This document shows positions 59,205 through 64,000 of a stretch of DNA of 64,000 bases, piece by piece. The stretch comes from Pteria penguin. Taxonomy: Eukaryota > Mollusca > Bivalvia > Pterioida > Pteriidae. The stretch is taken from contig CM068581.1 in assembly GCA_035048485.1 (NCBI GenBank), forward strand, positions 62,845,393-62,909,392, written 5' to 3'. The translations under genes were made by a program, and so were the position numbers. The notes beneath the pieces were generated by a model, which saw nothing but the letters and a program-made list of their open reading frames with translations, made no database searches and was not told where the DNA came from. Positions within the stretch are counted from its first letter, which is position 1, and every line of letters starts with the position of its first letter.

Positions 59205-59345
59205 TTGTTAGTCGCGATAGCGCAATAGGTGTCTGGTTTTTCAACCGAAAGATCCAGGGTTCGAGCCTCTTCTGTGGATTTTCTGCTTACTGTCTCTCGG
59301 ATGAGACTGAAAAGTGAGATCTTATTTCTCGCTGCTTCGGGAGGA
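59205..59345 (+). repeat. Diverged tRNA-derived SINE head
   Basis: TAGCGCAATAGGTGTCTGG, ACCGAAAGATCCAGGGTTCG (B box GGTTCGAGCC) and TCTCGGATGAGACTG with CGCTGCTTCGGG resemble tRNA-derived SINE text. Confidence 0.55.
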
Positions 59346-59519
59346 TTGTGTGTGCGTGGGAAGGAGGTGGGGTGGAGTGGGTCCTTTGCATAGATCTACA
59401 TATCTGTATATTGCTGTAACCATGGAAGTGCAATATTGTTGGTATGGCATAAGATAGGAATTGATCAGTCGCAAGTTATATACATGGATAGCGCACATGT
59501 ACAACGATAACATTATTAT

Positions 59520-59847
59520 TGTCCCCCGCTTTTGGCGAATGCGTGGGGACATTAAAGCTCATTCGTCTATCCGTCCGTCCGTCACCAAAAACTTTAACCT
59601 TGGTCGTAACTTTTTAACCGTAAGACGTAGGGCCTTCATATTTGGCATGTGTGTCCCTGACTGCAATACCTTTCCGTTGGTACCCGAATTTTTTATCATG
59701 TGACCTTTGACCTAATTCAATTTAACTTTTCAACCGTAAGACGTAGGCTCTTCATATTTAGCATGTGTGTCTGTAGACAAGCACAACCATGACAACATGT
59801 CATAGATCACTGCACCCTTACTAATAGAACCCTGAAAGCGGGGGCCA
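59520..59847. repeat. Dispersed non-autonomous repeat with CCCCCGCTTT ends
   Basis: TGTCCCCCGCTTTTGG at the left and GAAAGCGGGGGCC at the right are inverted. Inside, TTTTTAACCGTAAGACGTAG and TTCATATTTGGCATGTGTGT, with CAACCGTAAGACGTAG repeated. Non-coding. Confidence 0.65.
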
Positions 59848-62800
59848 CAATTCTCTGAATTTGCTTAATAATACTACTTTATAAATTTCGCTTGAAATGA
59901 TATATGGTTCTTAGAAACATCTTATATTGGTAGTACATGGAAAGCATTCTGATGATAAAATCTCGAAATATTATAGGTCTACGGCGAAAACTGCTCATCC
60001 AGGCCTTTAAAAAACCAAATCAAAGATTCCATTATCAAATTATAGGGGGTGTTTAACAAAGTTTTCATTCCAATACATACAAATATTCATATAAATGACC
60101 GTGTTTTAAACATCATGAGAGTCTATGTGGCTTAGTGGTAACAGATGTATTCATCCTCTACGCTACCGCCGCTACTATGAACTTAGGCGAAATCTACTAT
60201 CATCCAAAGTAATAATATACCTTTCAGGAATATTTGACCATGATAAACCTGTCTCCCCTGTTATGATAAAATTAAGACTCGTCGTGTTTATAAACATGGG
60301 CAATTATATCGCTGTAGACCTATATTTCAAGCCAATGCTGATCCGAATTCATGAAATACAATACGTTGCTCAATACCTAATTGATTTTTATTATCTTCTT
60401 CATTATTGCAAACGCCCGTGTTATTTGTAAGTTATCTTTCAGTAAAATTGATCAAAAATATGAAAGAAATCAACAACCGTTTACTTTTTTATACATCCTA
60501 AATTAGAACAAAAACAAAATAAAGAGCAAGCAAAGAAAATAAAAACCAAATAGAACCCCGCAAAACAAAAACACTCGCCCCCTCAAAAACCATAGTAAAC
60601 AAGAAAAAAAAAACAACCCCAAACAACATAACCCCCTCTCCCCAAAAAACCCCGAAGAAATAAAAAAAAAACCAAATTTTAAGCTGAGGTGATATTATTT
60701 CACAATATTAGCAGATTAATTGGAACTCAAGAATGACCACGAGAGAAGTATGACTACATGGCTTATTCACTATTTCAATGATTATTAAAGATGCTGAGGC
60801 TTCTTAAATTCATTCATAAACAACGAAAAAGAGATGTGTTTACGTCAAGCCCATTTATCGTCTTCACACAGGAAACAAATTATAGAGAGCTGTTTACGAT
60901 TTAATCACCCACGTGTGTACGTCAGTGCACAAAAACTGATGACTAAAACGGTTGACTGCAGCAATCATACTCGCAAAGTACATATGTATGTCCCTGGATT
61001 AGTGAAACTTTTAGTTAGAACGGCGTGAAAGGCAATTATGAACATAGCAGGCTCGGAAAATTTTTATATCTCTGCACTAAAGAGTCAGATGTAAAAAAGT
61101 AAAAACGAAAAAATAACGAAGGGTAAACCATATCTCATAGTCCATGAAATAAAAGGACAATATCGTGTATAGTGGCATACTCAGACAAATGCGAACCCCA
61201 ATAAAATCAAGGTGAGAAATGCAATTGATGACGAGAAAGATAACTCCAATCTAGTAATAAATAAAACTGCAGGATTGTCAGAAATATTGCAAATACAGAT
61301 GTTCTTTGTCTTTTCAAAGAATTGTTTATACGGAAAAGTTTCAATTTCTTTGCTTTATTCAGGTAATTATGCGTCCAATATGTATTTATTTCAAATATGA
61401 CGAAAAAATATCCGCCATATAGAAGATATTAAGTAATGTCTTCTTTGCTTATACATGGCTATGAATAATGTCTCAATCAGTCGATCAATGAAGTTGAAAA
61501 ATCTCCATATTTTCATTTGGTAGCCCCATCAGACGTCACTATGGATCCCTATGATTGACCATTAGAAGATTTAGTGATTTAGTGTTGAAGCAACGATACA
61601 GCAGCCAACGGAGTTACCTCCCGCTTTCTTATTGGCGGGTTTTTTTTTTGTTTTTTTTTAGCTATGGCGAAGGGAAGAACGAGCATCTGTGAAAGTTTGC
61701 TGTGACATTTTGCTTTACGTTCATATGCGTAAACGGCTGGTATTGTGTAAGTTGTACTGCATTTATACTAAGATGTAATTGACAATGATTACGTTGTAGG
61801 ATATATGGAATCTATTTTTAAATATCGTGACGTCAGTGTCATTCTGTCATTCTTAAATAGATCAATGGTAGAAAATGCATATCCTATCTTCTTTAATTTA
61901 AGAAATAAGATGTAATCGATTATATCGATAGATAGCTGAACCATTTAATATATTCATATCTTAAATTTATGTTTGTGTGTATGGGTGTGTGTGTGATGGG
62001 AAGTTGTTATCATAAAATACCTTTTAGTATGACGACAGCCATGTAAAGTACGGCAAAAGTAAGATGAAACACAAATGAACTCGCATGTATTTGTTTCAAT
62101 TAATCATGTCACTAAAATACATCTGATCAATGTATATTTTCTATTTTCTGTTATATTTATCTATCTTGTTTGGCAATTTCTTTGCCTCTTAATTTTCTTT
62201 TTGCGACAATATTTAAAATTACATAATTGTCAATAGGTAAATCACAAAAGAAATCAATATTCGACCATGGTTTCACATGGAAATAAGACGATACTGTAAC
62301 ATTTCCTTCTTCCGTGTATTCTTCCGAGGGACATGAAAATGATACTGTGTAAGAAGGATCGAATAACAGGAGTTGTTCACGATAGGTTGGGCTGTGGAAC
62401 ATTCTATAATAGAACTACTCTGTATCATGTAGTTTAATCATTAGAGCATTCATCAAGGGAATTAACCCATGCTCAATGCAAGAAGGGTTTAGGACATACA
62501 GAGTACATATCTGTGCCAATATATGAATTTCCCCATTAAAACTGTTACTTGAAATAAGTAACACTCTCTGTGTTAAAAACAGACTAGTAAAACAAGGAAG
62601 AAATATTTGCACTTATTTTCAGAACTGTGCTAGTTGACAACGACTCAAAATATTTTGAATGATGCTAGCTATTCTTATTATATTACATGTATGGTTATTC
62701 CCCTTGATGATCAAGAAAATTATGAATCAGATTCATATGGAAATAACTTGCAACTTTTTAAATATATATGTGGAAGTGTTGAAAATATCACATATCTGCA

Positions 62801-63569
62801 TGAAAGTCAGCCACTTCAATACTACACCATGAGAATACCTTCTTTTCATTTGGGTGCTTTTTAACAGATTAAAGTCCCTTGGACTTCGAAAATTTTTTAG
62901 AAATTTAAGGGGTTTTTTTGCCCATTATCTCTGCTATACACGCAAATACCAAACTGAAATATGGTATACACATGCATAATTACAATACCGAGGTCAAGTT
63001 TTATTGTTGTTATGGTCGAATAATTTTTGACACATTTACATCCATTGAACATTCCTGTTATTTACAGTTTCTGTAATTCCAATGGTGAATATACTGAATC
63101 GAAATAGTTTTTATTTATAACTTTTCTTTGATCAATACACCTGACTTACATGATGTATTACTTTCGGTATACATAACATCAAAAATCAAACTAGGCCCTT
63201 AGTGATGTTATACATCACTAACATTTCATTTCTCTTGTCATGGCCACCCTATTTTAGCTATTTAAAGATTCAAAGCATCTTCAAATTTGTTTAGTCTGAG
63301 AATAACTTTTAACTATTCTCTAGCTCTAACAGTACGTGACTGTCTTTATTATATCGTATAGGAACATGATTCACAAACTACATAGTTTATCTGAAATTGG
63401 TCGCACGTGGCTCGATTCCAGTTTTAGTTTGGCAGATAAATTTAAGTTGTAATATAGATGACCAATATGGATCAGTCAATCAAACTATTAGTGTCATGGC
63501 CACTATAAAAATAGTAGCAGTAGGGGAGGGCATAAGTGTTTTACAAACATCTCTTGTGAAGTCAAGTCT
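59848..63569. other. Long stretch without recognised genes
   Basis: Short frames only. A (A)n/(C)n-rich low-complexity patch at about 60500-60680 and a T-rich patch at 61640-61660. Frames at 62402-62157 (minus) and 62634-62864 (plus) show no domain I can name. Confidence 0.35.
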
Positions 63570-63590
63570 GGGGGGGGGGGGGTGTGGGGG
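63570..63590. repeat. Poly-G tract
   Basis: A 13-base G run followed by TGTGGGGG. Confidence 0.95.
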
Positions 63591-64000
63591 CGCCAATTTG
63601 AAAATGGAAAATTTGGTCTGTAAAACTTTTGATTTGTCCGAGTCTGTATTTTATTACAGTTGTTTTGCTGTTAGGAGTGAGGGATATATCATGCATATCA
63701 ATATGATATTACTAGTCTTCAACAAGCTAGTATGACATCATGTGGTATTGTTGTAGGGTTATTTAATATCAACTTTCTCCAATTTATTTTTCTCCGGTAC
63801 TTGATATTTTTAAAGAATTTCGTCAGAAAGAAGTCCTAGCAATCATTGTTATCACAAGACACCAGACAGGACCGATGTTATGTTTCAAGTTAGCGACTTG
63901 AAAAAAAAAAAACTTTCATACAAGGTCTCGCGCACAAAAGCTGTTCAACCTGACTGCCAGGAAGTGTACTTACCATGTTGTGTCAATAAAAAGCCAGCAG

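Noticed and set aside
62157..62402. Minus-strand frame with two Cys (TVSFSCPSEEYTEEG ... FFCDLP)
   Set aside because: Looks faintly like a CCP or Ig-type exon, but lacks the expected spacing, Trp or a second Cys pair, and no matching splice sites were clear.

Overview
The window looks like AT-rich nuclear DNA of a bivalve mollusc. The reasons are compact modular extracellular exons separated by long repeat-filled introns, tRNA-headed SINEs ending in (CAAT)n, DIRS/Ngaro, Penelope-like, Jockey-like and MULE elements, and short dispersed repeat types I associate with bivalve genomes. The species cannot be resolved from sequence alone.

Two real host genes lie in tandem on the minus strand. Both can be assembled exon by exon with matching splice phases and one open frame. 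Gene A (27640 down to 2520, 8 coding exons, 432 codons plus stop) encodes signal peptide, PAN/apple-like domain, short linker, sushi (CCP), two TSP1 repeats and F5/8 type C (discoidin). Gene B (52242 down to 38005, 6 coding exons, 323 codons plus stop) encodes signal peptide, PAN-like, Cys-containing linker, CCP and F5/8C. They share intron phases, a 174-bp CCP exon and a 144-bp final exon, so they are diverged tandem duplicates. They differ by two TSP1 exons. Products should be secreted, probably lectin-like or adhesive. I do not recognise an orthologue by name.

Layout: 1-1760 gag-protease of a Ty3/Gypsy element cut by the window edge; 2.5-27.6 kb gene A. Its 11.9-kb intron 4 holds a nested stack: a DIRS/Ngaro retrotransposon interrupted by a 5'-truncated Jockey-like LINE, a hammerhead-bearing repeat and two SINEs, followed by a second LINE. 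Intron 3 holds a MULE with terminal inverted repeats of about 0.8 kb. 27.7-38 kb is intergenic, with dispersed repeats and a tandem pair of hammerhead-like repeat units. 38-52.2 kb is gene B, whose intron 5 is nearly all one 3.3-kb repeat (itself carrying a 1.06-kb TA-flanked transposon) and whose intron 3 holds a Penelope-like element with N-terminal GIY-YIG (permuted, Naiad-like order) plus a second hammerhead-unit pair. 52.3-64 kb shows no convincing host gene; it has a pogo-like transposase remnant between direct repeats and several short repeats.

The most interesting non-coding signal is a family of about 300-355-bp units carrying type I hammerhead ribozyme motifs with a minimal stem III. 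One copy (47728-47771) keeps the core residues and all three stems. The tandem arrangement resembles the retrozymes reported in metazoans. All calls are from reading the sequence; no search or folding program was run.
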